A stretch of DNA of 64,000 nt from S5-327 sp965116015 (GCA_965116015.1 OZ220477.1:1612001-1676000), one strand, 5' to 3'. Shown: positions 26,006 through 35,720, numbered from the stretch's first letter. Notes: a model not told the origin generated them from the sequence alone. Made by a program: numbers and translations.

Positions 26006-26554
26006 GTGAGGAATCCCTTGGGCGAATCCAGCAACAGCGTCGTTATCTACACAGCGGAATCTTGCATTGGCAATCCTGGCACAGGGGCCTACGCCGCAGT
26101 GATTTTGCAGGAGGGGGGAAGCCGCCTCGAGCTCAGCGAAGGGCACCGGCGCACTACGAATAACCGACTGGAGCTGATGGGGCCGATAAAGGCTCTCGAA
26201 TCGCTGACTCAGAAGAGCCAGGTTACGCTGCACAGCGGCTCGCAGTATGTGGTGGATTCTATCGGCAAGGGTTGGGCGAAGCGCTGGCGCGAGAGCGAGT
26301 GGATGCGCAACAGGAAAGAGCGCGCCGCCAATTCTGATCTGTGGGCGCGGCTCCTCGATCAGTGCGAACAGCATACTGTTGAGTTCAAGTGGAGCCGCGA
26401 CAAGTCCGACGACCCCGAGCAGGAGCGCTGCGGTCTGCTGGCGTGGCGCGCCGCAAGGGAGGAGAGCCTCCAGGTCGATGACGCGTATGAGGCTGTAGCC
26501 TCTGGCAAGGACTCCGGCGGGGGGAAGGACAGCGGGAGTCCGAAGCTTCTGTAA
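26006..26554 (+). CDS. RNase H-like protein with lost catalytic residues
   Basis: 182 residues from a GTG start. The RNase HI fold is plain: GNPGTGAYAAVI, TTNNRLELMGPIKALESL, SQYVVDSIGKGWAKRW and PEQERCGLLAWRAA align along the whole E. coli enzyme. But the DEDD active site is gone: Asp10 is Ala17 (YTAESC), Asp70 is Gly78 (HSGSQYV), Asp134 is Gly143 (ERCGLL) and His124 is Lys133. Only Glu48 (Glu56, NNRLEL) remains. It should not cleave RNA in DNA hybrids by the usual two-metal mechanism. It may bind hybrids or act as a scaffold. The frame is intact with a Gly/Ser tail, so it is not simply decaying. Confidence 0.85.
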   Translation: MRNPLGESSNSVVIYTAESCIGNPGTGAYAAVILQEGGSRLELSEGHRRTTNNRLELMGPIKALESLTQKSQVTLHSGSQYVVDSIGKGWAKRWRESEWMRNRKERAANSDLWARLLDQCEQHTVEFKWSRDKSDDPEQERCGLLAWRAAREESLQVDDAYEAVASGKDSGGGKDSGSPKLL

Positions 26555-26566
26555 TCGGCGAGGAGG

Positions 26567-27637
26567 ATGTCCGCTCTTCCAGACACGCTCAATGTTCTTA
26601 TCTTTATGGACCCGGCCAGGGCGCCGGTCGCGGAAGTCGCCGCGGCTGCGCCGGGAAGGCTGCGCGTAACCGCCGCGCCCGGGCAGGCGTTCGCCGACGA
26701 GGCGGGGATGCATCCGCCAACAACCGGGCTCTGGAAGGGCGAGGCGTGGAGCTCCGAGCTCTCTCCCGGCGAGCGGGAGCGGGCGCTGCGGGAGACGCAC
26801 ATTCTGGTCGTCACGCTCCCGTTTCCGAAGCGGTTGCTGCCGCGAATGCCGAATCTGCTGTGGGCGCAGTATCTGTGGGCCGGCATTTCGGATATGCGCT
26901 ACTCCGACATCTGGGGTTCGCATGTTCGGGTTGGGTCGTCGCGCGGGAATGTCGAGGCGCTGCCTATTGCGGAGATGGCGCTTGCGGCTGCGCTTTATTT
27001 CGCGAAGGAGCTAGGGCTTGCCGCGCGTCAGACCGCAGCCGGCGAGCTGGACGCCGCTCCATACGGGCTGCGGCTCCTCGCGGGCAAGACGATGGGCGTA
27101 GTGGGCCTGGGCGGCATTGGCCTGCAGGTCGCCCGACTCGCCAAGGCTCTGGGGATGCGCGTTCTCGCCACCCGGCGCTCCGCCGATCGCCGCATCGAGG
27201 GCGTCGGGGACGTCGACGTTCTTCTGCCGCCCTCTGGGCTTGTCGAATTGCTGGCGGAGTCCGACTATGTGGCGCTAGCGCCTGTTCTCACCGACGATAC
27301 GGCCGGGCTTATCAACGCGTCTGCGCTTGCCTCGATGAAGGACGGGGCGGCGCTCATCAACGTGGGACGGGGGGAGCTCATCGACGAGGCGGCGCTGAAG
27401 GACGCGCTGCGCTCCGGGAAGCTGCGCGGGGCTTATCTTGACGTGTACGCCGACGAGTGGTCGCGTCCGCCAGACCCGGAGTTGATGGCGTTTCCGAACG
27501 TAGTGATGACGCCGCATAACTCCGGGCGGGTCGATGTTCCGTCGTCAAACTCGCTGGGCATTCTGAAAGAGAACATCCGGCGGTTCATCGCCGGCGAGTC
27601 TCTGATCAACGAGGTTGATTGGGAGCGCGGGTACTAG
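26567..27637 (+). CDS. D-isomer-specific 2-hydroxyacid dehydrogenase
   Basis: 356 residues. The NAD-binding motif GLGGIGLQVARLAKALGM and the catalytic features (INVGRGELIDEAALKDAL with Arg, DVYADEWS, and MTPHNSGRVD with His) fit the family that includes glyoxylate/hydroxypyruvate reductase. A long N-terminal segment with WAGISDMRYSDIWGSHVRVGSSRG precedes the coenzyme domain, as in formate or glycerate dehydrogenases. AGGAGG lies right at the start codon, which is closer than usual, so a slightly different start is possible. It follows the RNase H-like gene by 12 bp. Confidence 0.88.
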   Translation: MSALPDTLNVLIFMDPARAPVAEVAAAAPGRLRVTAAPGQAFADEAGMHPPTTGLWKGEAWSSELSPGERERALRETHILVVTLPFPKRLLPRMPNLLWAQYLWAGISDMRYSDIWGSHVRVGSSRGNVEALPIAEMALAAALYFAKELGLAARQTAAGELDAAPYGLRLLAGKTMGVVGLGGIGLQVARLAKALGMRVLATRRSADRRIEGVGDVDVLLPPSGLVELLAESDYVALAPVLTDDTAGLINASALASMKDGAALINVGRGELIDEAALKDALRSGKLRGAYLDVYADEWSRPPDPELMAFPNVVMTPHNSGRVDVPSSNSLGILKENIRRFIAGESLINEVDWERGY

Positions 27638-27647
27638 TCCGCGCGCT

Positions 27648-27860
27648 CTAGCTCTTCTCTGAGGCGACGGAGGCTTTCTCTTCGGCGGGGTCCTCGCGCT
27701 TGCCTTCGGCGTCGGATTTCACGTCGTTGACGGCGCCTCGGAACTGTTTGATGCCGAGGCCGAGAGCGCGCCCAATCTCGGGCACGCGGCTCGCGCCGAA
27801 GATGACGAGGACGATTACGAGAACGATCATGAGCTCTGGCCAACCTAGTCCGAACGGCAT
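27648..27860 (-). CDS. tatA: Twin-arginine translocase subunit TatA/E
   Basis: 70 residues from the ATG at 27860; the frame is open further but the mature TatA begins MPFGLGWPELMIVLVIVLVIFG. The single membrane helix is followed by an amphipathic helix (RVPEIGRALGLGIKQFRGAVND) and an acidic tail (EDPAEEKASVASEKS). TatA multimerises to pass folded proteins through the membrane. No tatB or tatC is next to it, as is common for TatA/E singletons. Confidence 0.93.
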   Translation of the reverse strand: MPFGLGWPELMIVLVIVLVIFGASRVPEIGRALGLGIKQFRGAVNDVKSDAEGKREDPAEEKASVASEKS

Positions 27861-28019
27861 AGCTGCGCCTCTCTTTCCGCCACGTTCCGCCACGCCCAAC
27901 GCGCGAGCACAGGATACCACACGGGGGACGCGCAGTTTCAGTTCGTGTTCAGTTCGTGTTCCGCGCGATTCGCGCTCTGTGTGGAGCGAGGCTTGCCCCG
28001 CGATGCGCTCACGCGTGGT

Positions 28020-29036
28020 TCACCGCCCCCGAGCGGGCGACGGCAGAGCGGCGGCGCGGGCGAGCATTTCGGTGAGCGCGTTCTCCTCGGAGGCTCCGCT
28101 TTTGATGGCGACGTCGGCGCCGATGAGGAGGCGGTAGAGGCCGCGGACAGCGTCGGGAGAAAAGCGGCGCGCTTGCTCGGCGGTCTTGCGGACGACGAAG
28201 TCTGATCCTGTTCCGAGGCGCGGAGCCCATTCCTGGCGGGGCGTTTGTTGCGCCGCCAATTCCTGCGCGATGGCGATCATCCGCGCCTGACGCGCCACCA
28301 TTGAAAGCAGATAGGGGCCCGCCGCGCCAGCGTCCAGGAGCGTCTGCATCGCGGCGAGAGCGGCGTCGGGGCGGCGGTCCATAATTGCGTCGACTAGCTG
28401 GAACACGTTCGCCTCTTTGGCGCCGGTGACGAGCGCCTGCACGTCCTCGGCGCTGATGGGGCGATCGCGGCAGTAGAGCGACAGTTTTTCGATTTCGGAG
28501 TCCATTGCCCAGAGGTTGGGGCCGACCATATCGGCGAGCGCGGCGGCGGCGCGAGCGTCGATGGCGGCGCTTTTCCGGGCGGCGCGGTTGGCGATCCAGT
28601 CGACGAGCGCCTCGCGCCGGAGAGCGGGGAACTCTCGCACTGTTACGAGGGCGGCGCCGACGCCCTTTACGGCGGCGAGCGTTGGATTGCTCGCCGTTAG
28701 CTTGTCTTCGAGGAAGACGACGTCTGTCGTGGGGGGGAGCTGTTGGAGCAGGTCGGCGAGGCCTGCGGGGGCGCCGGCTGCGCGGTCTTGGCCGCGTCCT
28801 CTGCCGCGCCGCTGGCCTTCGGCGACTCCCATCAGCCCGCGCACGACGGCGACGCGGCGGTCGGCGAGGAACGGCATAGCCATAGCGGCTCCGCCGAGCC
28901 GTTCTACGGTGAAGTCTTTCGATTCGATGACGGTTACGTTTGACTCGCGGAGGTCGGGCGAGCCGACGGTGTCGAGCAGCTCTGCTAGGAGCTCGGCGGC
29001 CGAGAAGGAGTCTTCGCCGTGGAGTATGTAGATCAT
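28020..29036 (-). CDS. holA: DNA polymerase III delta subunit
   Basis: 338 residues. HolA-type domains: MIYILHGEDSFSAAELLAELLDTV, then FLADRRVAVVRGLMG, VVFLEDKLTA, and the helical C-terminal third (QLVDAIMDRRPDAALAAMQTLL, YLLSMVARQARMIAIAQEL), which matches the family's oligomerisation region. The delta subunit opens the beta clamp in the clamp loader. An acidic and Arg-rich loop (GQRRGRGRGQDRAAG) is an insert. Divergent from the YkvA-like gene. Confidence 0.9.
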   Translation of the reverse strand: MIYILHGEDSFSAAELLAELLDTVGSPDLRESNVTVIESKDFTVERLGGAAMAMPFLADRRVAVVRGLMGVAEGQRRGRGRGQDRAAGAPAGLADLLQQLPPTTDVVFLEDKLTASNPTLAAVKGVGAALVTVREFPALRREALVDWIANRAARKSAAIDARAAAALADMVGPNLWAMDSEIEKLSLYCRDRPISAEDVQALVTGAKEANVFQLVDAIMDRRPDAALAAMQTLLDAGAAGPYLLSMVARQARMIAIAQELAAQQTPRQEWAPRLGTGSDFVVRKTAEQARRFSPDAVRGLYRLLIGADVAIKSGASEENALTEMLARAAALPSPARGR

Positions 29037-29088
29037 TGCGCGCGCTGCGGGCTATGGCCTGTTCTATACTAGACGTCAGGAGACGGGG

Positions 29089-29436
29089 ATGGCGCTTCTG
29101 GCATATCTCAGACGCCTGCGGACAGTAGCGTACTTCATGACGCATCCGGCTGTGCCGTTGCTGCTGAAGGCTTTGCCGATCGTCGCCCTCGGCTATGTGC
29201 TCTTCCCGCGCGACTTGCTGCTTGATTTTCGGGCGTTCGGTTTCGTCGACGACGCTGTGGTCGTGGTTCTGCTGCTGAGCGTGTTTACGTCGCGGGCCGC
29301 GGAGAGCGTGGCGCGGGCGGGGAAGGCGAAGCAGGAGGCGGTGCCCGCCGATTTCGTCGTGCTGGGCGACGACGCGCCCGGCGGGACACGGGGCGGGGCG
29401 CACGATCAGCCTCCGAGCGCCGACATCCGCTCGTGA
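29089..29436 (+). CDS. YkvA-like DUF1232 membrane protein
   Basis: 115 residues. The block PAVPLLLKALPIVALGYVLFPRDLLLDF contains the DUF1232 signature (Y...P.DL.PD-like), with a hydrophobic segment. DUF1232 proteins are small membrane proteins of unknown function. SD AGGAGA lies upstream of the ATG. A polar tail of about 40 residues (GGTRGGAHDQPPSADIRS) ends the protein. Confidence 0.75.
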   Translation: MALLAYLRRLRTVAYFMTHPAVPLLLKALPIVALGYVLFPRDLLLDFRAFGFVDDAVVVVLLLSVFTSRAAESVARAGKAKQEAVPADFVVLGDDAPGGTRGGAHDQPPSADIRS

Positions 29437-29524
29437 GCGGGCATTGGGCGCAGGAGGGCGCGCCGATGTCCTCGCGCGGATTCCGCCTCCGTTAGCTTTG
29501 CAAGGAGCTTTACAAGGAGTTGCT

Positions 29525-31234
29525 ATGGCGACGAACCCGACGAATCCTCTGAAGAAGCGCTCAGCCGAGATGACGGACGGGCCGTCGCGGGCGCCCGCGC
29601 GCTCGATGCTGAAGGCGATCGGCTTCACCGACGACGATCTTGCGAAGCCGATCATCGGCGTTGCGACGACGTGGATCGAGACGATGCCGTGCAACTACAA
29701 CCAGCGCGAGCTCGCGGCGCACGTGAAAGAGGGGATCCGCGAGGCGGGCGGCACGCCGATGGAGTTCAACACTATTTCTGTGTCCGACGGCGTGGCGATG
29801 GGCACAGAGGGGATGCGCGGCTCTCTCGTGAGCAGGGAGGTTATCGCCGACTCGATCGAGACTGTCGTCCGGGGGCATTCGTTCGACGGAGTTGTCGTGC
29901 TCGTGGGCTGCGACAAGACGCTGCCGGCGGGGGCTATGGCGCTGGCGCGCCTCAATCTGCCGGGGCTTGCGTTCTACAATGGTTCGATTTCGCCTGGGCG
30001 GTTCGAGGGTCGGGACATCACGATTCTCGACGTGTTCGAGGCGGTGGGAGCCCACGGCGCGGGCAAGATTGACGACGCGCGGCTGAAGGCTATCGAGGAT
30101 GCGGCCTGCCCGGGGGCGGGGGCATGCGGCGGGCAGTTCACCGCCAACACGATGGCGATGGCGCTCGAGTTTCTCGGGATCAGCCCTGCTGGCGCTAATT
30201 CTGTTCCCGCGCTCGGGGCCGCGAAGGCCGAGGAGGCTCGGAAGGCTGGCCGTCTCGTTATGGAGCTGCTGCGGAATGATGTGAAGCCGCGGGACGTTAT
30301 GACGCGCGAGGCGTTCGAGAACGCCATCGCCGGAGTGGCGGCGACTGCCGGCTCGACCAACGCTGTGCTGCATCTTCTCGCGATTGCGCGGGAGGCGGGG
30401 ACGCCGCTTACGATCGACGAGTTCGACGAGATTGCGCGGCGCACGCCGGTGGTCGCGAGCATGAAGCCGGGGGGAGAGTACGTGGCTGAGGATCTGTACA
30501 ATGCGGGCGGCTACGGGCTCGTCTCGCGGGAGCTGGTTGGGGCAGAGCTCGCCCATGCGGGGGCGCGCAACGTGAGCGGGGCGAGCTTCGGGGAGGTTGC
30601 GGCGGGGACGGTCGCCGCGCCGGGTCAGCGAGTCGTTGTTTCCGCGCGGGAGCCGGTCAGCCCGCACGGGGGGATCGCCATCTTGCGGGGGAATCTGTCG
30701 CCGGAGGGGTGCGTCGTGAAGCTTGCGGGCCATGGGCGGCGGCGGCATCGGGGGCCGGCGAAGGTGTTCGACCGCGAAGAGGAGTGTTTCGCGGCGGTGC
30801 AGTCGGGCAAGATTGTCGACGGGGACGTGGTGGTTATTCGCTACGAGGGGCCGGTGGGCGGGCCGGGGATGCGGGAGATGCTCGGGGTTACGGCGGCGAT
30901 TCAGGGCGCGGGGCTGGGAGACACGGCGGCGCTAATCACGGACGGGCGATTCTCGGGGGCAACGCACGGGTTTATGGTGGGGCACATCACGCCGGAGGCG
31001 GCGATCGGGGGGCCGCTCGCCCTTGTGCGGGACGGGGACTCGATTGTGCTGGACGTTGATGCGCGCCGGTTGGATCTGGAAGTGAGCGACGACGAGCTGG
31101 AGCGGCGGCGCGCGTCGTGGTCTCCGCCGCAGCCGCGCTACACGACGGGGGTGTTCGCGAAGTATGCGAAGAGCGTCGCCTCGGCAAGCGAGGGGGCGGT
31201 GACGAGTCCGGGGCTGGCGGGGAGCGTCTGGTAG
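29525..31234 (+). CDS. ilvD: Dihydroxy-acid dehydratase
   Basis: 569 residues from ATG at 29525, which has AAGGAG eight bases upstream. The Fe-S and metal site stretches are clear: MPCNYNQRELA, VGCDKTLPAGAMAL and CPGAGACGGQFTANTMA. IlvD makes the 2-keto acid precursors of Val, Leu and Ile. The rest has the IlvD/Edd family signature (LSPEGCVVKLAGHGRRRHRGPAKVFDREEECF, GGPGMREMLGVTAAIQGAGL). It is in the [2Fe-2S] or [4Fe-4S] class not settled here. A duplicated ribosome-binding-like sequence (caaggag, twice, 11 bp apart) precedes the start. Confidence 0.97.
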   Translation: MATNPTNPLKKRSAEMTDGPSRAPARSMLKAIGFTDDDLAKPIIGVATTWIETMPCNYNQRELAAHVKEGIREAGGTPMEFNTISVSDGVAMGTEGMRGSLVSREVIADSIETVVRGHSFDGVVVLVGCDKTLPAGAMALARLNLPGLAFYNGSISPGRFEGRDITILDVFEAVGAHGAGKIDDARLKAIEDAACPGAGACGGQFTANTMAMALEFLGISPAGANSVPALGAAKAEEARKAGRLVMELLRNDVKPRDVMTREAFENAIAGVAATAGSTNAVLHLLAIAREAGTPLTIDEFDEIARRTPVVASMKPGGEYVAEDLYNAGGYGLVSRELVGAELAHAGARNVSGASFGEVAAGTVAAPGQRVVVSAREPVSPHGGIAILRGNLSPEGCVVKLAGHGRRRHRGPAKVFDREEECFAAVQSGKIVDGDVVVIRYEGPVGGPGMREMLGVTAAIQGAGLGDTAALITDGRFSGATHGFMVGHITPEAAIGGPLALVRDGDSIVLDVDARRLDLEVSDDELERRRASWSPPQPRYTTGVFAKYAKSVASASEGAVTSPGLAGSVW

Positions 31235-31451
31235 GCGGGGCGAGCGGGGACTGGGGGTAAGCCACCCTCCTAGGTCATCAGGGGATAAGCAGGATGTCAG
31301 CCGGGGCGTCCGCGGGGGTAGCCTAGCCCGGCTAAGGCGAGCATCCGAGCTGTTCGTGGGGAGCGCTCCGGCAGGATTTGGGCGCGGCGGGCGTTGAGGG
31401 CTGCCGCTCGCGCGTCTATGATGGGCGCAATACTGCATCAGGAGTTCGGTC

Positions 31452-32930
31452 GTGTCTCTCATTCCAAAGGTTATGAGCACGCAGCATCCGGACAATGCGG
31501 CGGCGCCCGCCTACGCCATCGATGGGGTCATCAAGGGAGATGGGGAGATCGCGGAGGCGGTCGACGTGTTCGGCCTCGGCTGCGACGAGCAGATGTGGGA
31601 CTCGGAAGGGAAGGACACCGACACTCACGTTGTGCAGAAGCTCCTTACGAACTATCCGCAGTTCTTCCACGAGGAGCGGAAGCTGGGGCGCGACGCCGTC
31701 ATCACGCTCCGGGTTCCGAATCCGGCGATCGAGATGGAGATGCGGAAGCTGATGGTCGAGGCGCTGCAGGGGATCACGACCGCCTACGATGTCGCGCGTG
31801 AGTTCTACGGCGGCGATCTCGAGCCGCCGATACAGGAGATCATTCTGCCGTTCACGACGTCGGCGGATGAGCTGTCGCGCATCGCGGCCTACTACGAGCG
31901 TTTCATTGTGGGTCAGGAGGACAGCAAGCTTTTAGGGGACAGCTCTGTGCGCGACTGGATCGGCGAGTTTCTGCCGAAGCGCATCCGGGTCATCCCGCTG
32001 GTGGAGTCCCGCGACCAGATGCTGACGATTGACGACATTGTGCGGGAGTATCTGCGGCGGCACGAGGAGCCGTTCCAGCGGGTTTTCCTCGCGCGGAGCG
32101 ATCCCGCCCTTAACTATGGGATGGTGGGAGCCGAGATTCTGCTCAAGATCAGCCTCCGCCGGATCGATCTTCTCGCGGAGGAGATAGGGATTCCTCTCTA
32201 TCCGATCATTGGGGCGGGTTCTGTTCCGTTCCGCGGGCATCTGAAGCCCACCAACATCCCACGCGCCCTGCTGGAGTATCCAAGCGTCCGCACTCTGACT
32301 GTGCAGTCGGCCTTTAAGTTTGATTACGCGCTGGAGCAGGTGCAGTCGGCGATTGCTGAGATCCACGCTCACGAACAGGCGGCGGCGCTTCCGATCGACG
32401 AGCCGCGTGCTATCGCCATTCTCGACAAGGTCGCCGCGGAGTATCAGCGTCAGGTGCGCGAGCTTGCTCCGCGGATCGCGTCGGTTTCGGGGCTGTCTCC
32501 GCGGCGGCGCGAGCGCAAGCTTCACGTGGGGTTATTCGGATACGGGCGGTCGCTCTCGGGGTCTGACGATGATGTGACGCTGCCGCGCGCCATTGCTTTC
32601 ACAGCGGCGCTGTACTCGATGGGGGCGCCGCCGGAGCTGCTTGGGCTCGCCGCGCTCGATCAGAGCGATTTTGCGTACTTGCGCGAGATCTACCCGAGCA
32701 TGGAGGAGGATCTCGCGGCGGCGCTCCGCTACGCCAATGAGACGCGCGTTACACAGCTGCTCGGCGACGACTACCGCCGGCTGCTGGTGCGCTTCACACA
32801 TGAGATTGATCGCGTTCACGAGGGGCTCACGACCGCGGTATGGGCAAGCCTCCGGCAGGGAGCCGAGGGCAGGGGCAGAACGACGCACTACATCGAGGAA
32901 GCCGGACGCGAACGGCGCTTCCTCGGGTAA
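31452..32930 (+). CDS. ppcA: Phosphoenolpyruvate carboxylase, archaeal type
   Basis: 492 residues from a GTG start with GGAG eight bases upstream; far shorter than the about 880-residue bacterial enzyme and matching the archaeal-type PEPC of about 500 residues. Recognisable parts are IPKVMSTQHPDNAAAPAY at the start, LFLARSDPALNYG-like FLARSDPALNYGMVGAEILL, RVIPLVESRDQM and the C-terminal SMEEDLAAALRYANE. It fixes bicarbonate onto PEP to give oxaloacetate, feeding anaplerosis. Archaeal-type PEPC occurs in a few bacteria, including anaerobic Chloroflexota and Clostridium. Confidence 0.9.
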   Translation: MSLIPKVMSTQHPDNAAAPAYAIDGVIKGDGEIAEAVDVFGLGCDEQMWDSEGKDTDTHVVQKLLTNYPQFFHEERKLGRDAVITLRVPNPAIEMEMRKLMVEALQGITTAYDVAREFYGGDLEPPIQEIILPFTTSADELSRIAAYYERFIVGQEDSKLLGDSSVRDWIGEFLPKRIRVIPLVESRDQMLTIDDIVREYLRRHEEPFQRVFLARSDPALNYGMVGAEILLKISLRRIDLLAEEIGIPLYPIIGAGSVPFRGHLKPTNIPRALLEYPSVRTLTVQSAFKFDYALEQVQSAIAEIHAHEQAAALPIDEPRAIAILDKVAAEYQRQVRELAPRIASVSGLSPRRRERKLHVGLFGYGRSLSGSDDDVTLPRAIAFTAALYSMGAPPELLGLAALDQSDFAYLREIYPSMEEDLAAALRYANETRVTQLLGDDYRRLLVRFTHEIDRVHEGLTTAVWASLRQGAEGRGRTTHYIEEAGRERRFLG

Positions 32931-33034
32931 GGGGCGCCGTAGTCCCGCCTCTCGCGCATACGCATAGAGGAGCGGCGGGTTCCCCGCTTGCGCGGAAACG
33001 GGGGCGGAGGGGCAGGAGCGAGCGGCGGGGGGCT

Positions 33035-34210
33035 CTACAATCCGCGTCCTGCGGAGGCGTCGAGGACGGCGCCTTGCTCCTCGTCGGGGTCGTACTCCCA
33101 GCGGAAATGGGGGTTGGAGTAGACTTCCTCGGGCATCAGGCTTTCGAGGCCGCGTTTCCCGAGTTCTTCTTCGAACATCTTGCGGATCCAGGGCTCTTCG
33201 TCGGGGTACTCGACCTGGTCGAGCAGTGCGCGGCTGCGTCCGCTCTCGGCGAGGCCGCGCACTTGCTTCAGCGGGGAGAGCGCCAGGTAACGCGCAGGCT
33301 CGACGCTGACGTTGAAGTGCTGATGGAACCAACGGTTGGGGGGCACGAACATACTCGATTCATGCCACGGCACTACGACTTTCTCTTCGCCTTCGGGCCA
33401 CATAATGGAGAACCCTTCGCCGGCGGGGATGATGATGACGACGCCGGGGCCGTGGCGGTGGGCTTTTTTGTAGGTGCCCGGGGGGAAGACCGACATATGG
33501 CCGCCCATTTCGGAGTGGGGGAAACCGATGTCGACGACGTGGCCGCCGCCGCCGCGCTGCCGGTGCGGGACTAGTCCGTTCCACGCCGCGAGGTCGGTGA
33601 AGAAGTTGCCGTACCAGCTCGCGCCGCGTCCGCCGGGGGCGCGCTTCGCCACGGAGTACAGCTCGTCTTCGCTTGTTTCCAGGAGGCTGGCGTCCTGGTA
33701 GGCGTTGTTGAAGAAGTATGTGGGGTCTGGGACGAGCGACATTCCAACGGGGAGGAATGTGTTGGCTATGAGCCTTGCCGGACGGTCGCCGCGGGCGTTG
33801 GCGAACTGCCGCACGGCGCCGCGGGGCACGACGAACAGGCTGCGGGGGCCGAATTCGAACGTTTTTCGCGGGACGCCGTCGGCCCATACTGTGGCGAGGC
33901 CTTGCCCATCGGCGACGTAGAACACCTCGTCGAGGCCGAAGCGCACCGGGTTTGTTTGGCCGCCGGGGCGGATCTCGACGATGCGGGCGTCGGCGACGCC
34001 CTCCATTCCGGCAAGCTGGATGAAGGCGGCATCGCATCCCATATCGGGCCACGGCGCGACTTCGAGGTTTCGGACGTCCTCGACGTAGTAACCGCGATGC
34101 ACGGGCAGCCCGAGCGACTCGACCCACTGGTCGTAGGGCAGCAGCGGAGCTCTCGCGTCCGTGTCGATTTTGACCTTCTCCAGCTGAACGACTTCGGCCT
34201 GGTCCGTCAT
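33035..34210 (-). CDS. Double-cupin protein
   Basis: 391 residues from ATG at 34210. Two cupin barrels: one around EIRPGGQTNPVRFGLDEVFYVADGQG and PRGAVRQFAN (weak metal motif), and one around KKAHRHGPGVVIIIPAGEGFSIM with HRH ligands and VPPNRWFHQHFNVS. Homologues occur next to decarboxylases or dioxygenases of ring-cleavage pathways. The gene is divergent from the amidohydrolase at 34524, a neighbour often related to 2-amino-3-carboxymuconate decarboxylases. A role in aromatic compound breakdown is likely; it could be an oxygenase. Substrate unknown. Confidence 0.8.
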   Translation of the reverse strand: MTDQAEVVQLEKVKIDTDARAPLLPYDQWVESLGLPVHRGYYVEDVRNLEVAPWPDMGCDAAFIQLAGMEGVADARIVEIRPGGQTNPVRFGLDEVFYVADGQGLATVWADGVPRKTFEFGPRSLFVVPRGAVRQFANARGDRPARLIANTFLPVGMSLVPDPTYFFNNAYQDASLLETSEDELYSVAKRAPGGRGASWYGNFFTDLAAWNGLVPHRQRGGGGHVVDIGFPHSEMGGHMSVFPPGTYKKAHRHGPGVVIIIPAGEGFSIMWPEGEEKVVVPWHESSMFVPPNRWFHQHFNVSVEPARYLALSPLKQVRGLAESGRSRALLDQVEYPDEEPWIRKMFEEELGKRGLESLMPEEVYSNPHFRWEYDPDEEQGAVLDASAGRGL

Positions 34211-34523
34211 GTGCGCCTCCGTAGCTTCGGGTAGGGATAGGGGAACTGTCGCCCCTTGCGGGCGATTCGTCAAGTTGGTTCGGGACGGGGCTTCTGGCGG
34301 CGCAGTGTTGGGAAGCCGTATCATTCAGGCGCAACCGGGCAGGCGCATTCGGATGCGGCGAGGAGAGGACGATGCGGGAGGCGCCGGGCTCTGTTTCGGA
34401 GCGAGGGTAATGCTCCTCGGCGGACGCCGCGCCCGCCGCCTTCGGCGGCCCAGTCGGTATACTGGCGTCGGCGGCGCAGAATGCCGCACGCCCAAGAGTC
34501 GCGCGCCCAGGGAGGCATCTTTT

Positions 34524-35720
34524 ATGAAGGACGGTATGCGGTTCGTTGATTGCGATATGCATGTTATGGAGCCGGCTGATATCTTCGATCGTCGCCTCGA
34601 TCCGAAATTCAGGGACAGGGTCATCAGCGCGCCGGGGCGCGCGGGCGGTTCGCAGATGGTCATCGACGGGTTTTCGCGCTCAGGCGACGACGATTTGCAG
34701 CAGTACCGGAAGCGCAGCAAGAACGTTTCGTCGAACCAGCGTCAGCCGCTCTCGGGATCGCGCTCGGCTCCGTACCTGGGCTTCGCCATCGAGAGCGGTT
34801 ACAGCGCGGCGGCTCAGGTGACGGGGATGGAGATGGAAGGCGTCGATATCGCCGTGCTCTTCCCGACGATGGGTTTGGGGCTCATCGCGCGCAACGGGAT
34901 GGACCCACTCCTCTCCGAGGCGTTGTGCAGGGCGTACAACGACTGGATCTACGAGTTCTGCCAGCACAGTCCCGACCACTTGAAGTTCGCGGCGATGCTG
35001 CCGTTTCACGATGTGACGCTGGCGTGCCGGGAGCTGCGGCGGTGCGTGGAAGAGCTAGGCGCGGTCGGCTCGTTTATGCGTCCGAACCTAGTGAACGGGC
35101 GCTACTGGCACTCTAACTATTGGGAGCCTCTGTACAGTCTGCACGAGGAGCTGGATGTAGCGTGGGGGTTCCACGAGGGCACCGGGGCATGGTACTCGCA
35201 TATGAACGCGCTGTACGGCGAGAATCGCTTCTACCGGCACGTGGCGAGCCACTGGATCGAGATGCAGCAAGCGCTCGTGGGGATGCTCATCGGCGGGGTG
35301 TTCGAGTTCCACCCGAGCCTGCGAGTGGGTTTTCTGGAGGCGCAGAATTCATGGGTTCCTGGTCTGCTCAGCCGCATCGAGTGGGACTATCCGCAGTATC
35401 GGGAGACCCACGCGCCCTATCTGTCGCTCACCCCGAAGGAGTATTTCCAGCGCAATTGCTGGGCCTCGGTTGAGGGGAGCGAGCCGGAGATCGAGGCGAC
35501 GGCCTCGTTAATCGGGGCCGACCGGATGTGCATTTCGACGGATTATCCGCACTTCGATTCTAATTTCCCGAATGTGTCGAACAACCTTGTGAGCGGGGTG
35601 TCGCGCGAGACGGCGGCGGCGATTCTGTACGGCGGGGCGACGCTCTACAACTTTGGCGAGGAGGATTTCGCCAAGGCGGATGCGGCGCGTCTCGCGCGCG
35701 AGGCCGCAGGGGTTCGGTAA
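34524..35720 (+). CDS. Amidohydrolase family protein (ACMSD-like)
   Basis: 398 residues from ATG at 34524, with GGGAGG 9 bases upstream; an earlier in-frame start at 34209 would overlap the cupin gene. The metal-binding start VDCDMHVMEP (D-x-H), the middle FEFHPSLRVGFLEAQNSWVP and ISTDYPHFDSNFPNV form the amidohydrolase-2 barrel of ACMSD/OMPDC-like hydrolases. These decarboxylate or hydrolyse aromatic ring-cleavage products. SAR202-type Chloroflexota are known to carry many such amidohydrolases. Confidence 0.9.
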   Translation: MKDGMRFVDCDMHVMEPADIFDRRLDPKFRDRVISAPGRAGGSQMVIDGFSRSGDDDLQQYRKRSKNVSSNQRQPLSGSRSAPYLGFAIESGYSAAAQVTGMEMEGVDIAVLFPTMGLGLIARNGMDPLLSEALCRAYNDWIYEFCQHSPDHLKFAAMLPFHDVTLACRELRRCVEELGAVGSFMRPNLVNGRYWHSNYWEPLYSLHEELDVAWGFHEGTGAWYSHMNALYGENRFYRHVASHWIEMQQALVGMLIGGVFEFHPSLRVGFLEAQNSWVPGLLSRIEWDYPQYRETHAPYLSLTPKEYFQRNCWASVEGSEPEIEATASLIGADRMCISTDYPHFDSNFPNVSNNLVSGVSRETAAAILYGGATLYNFGEEDFAKADAARLAREAAGVR

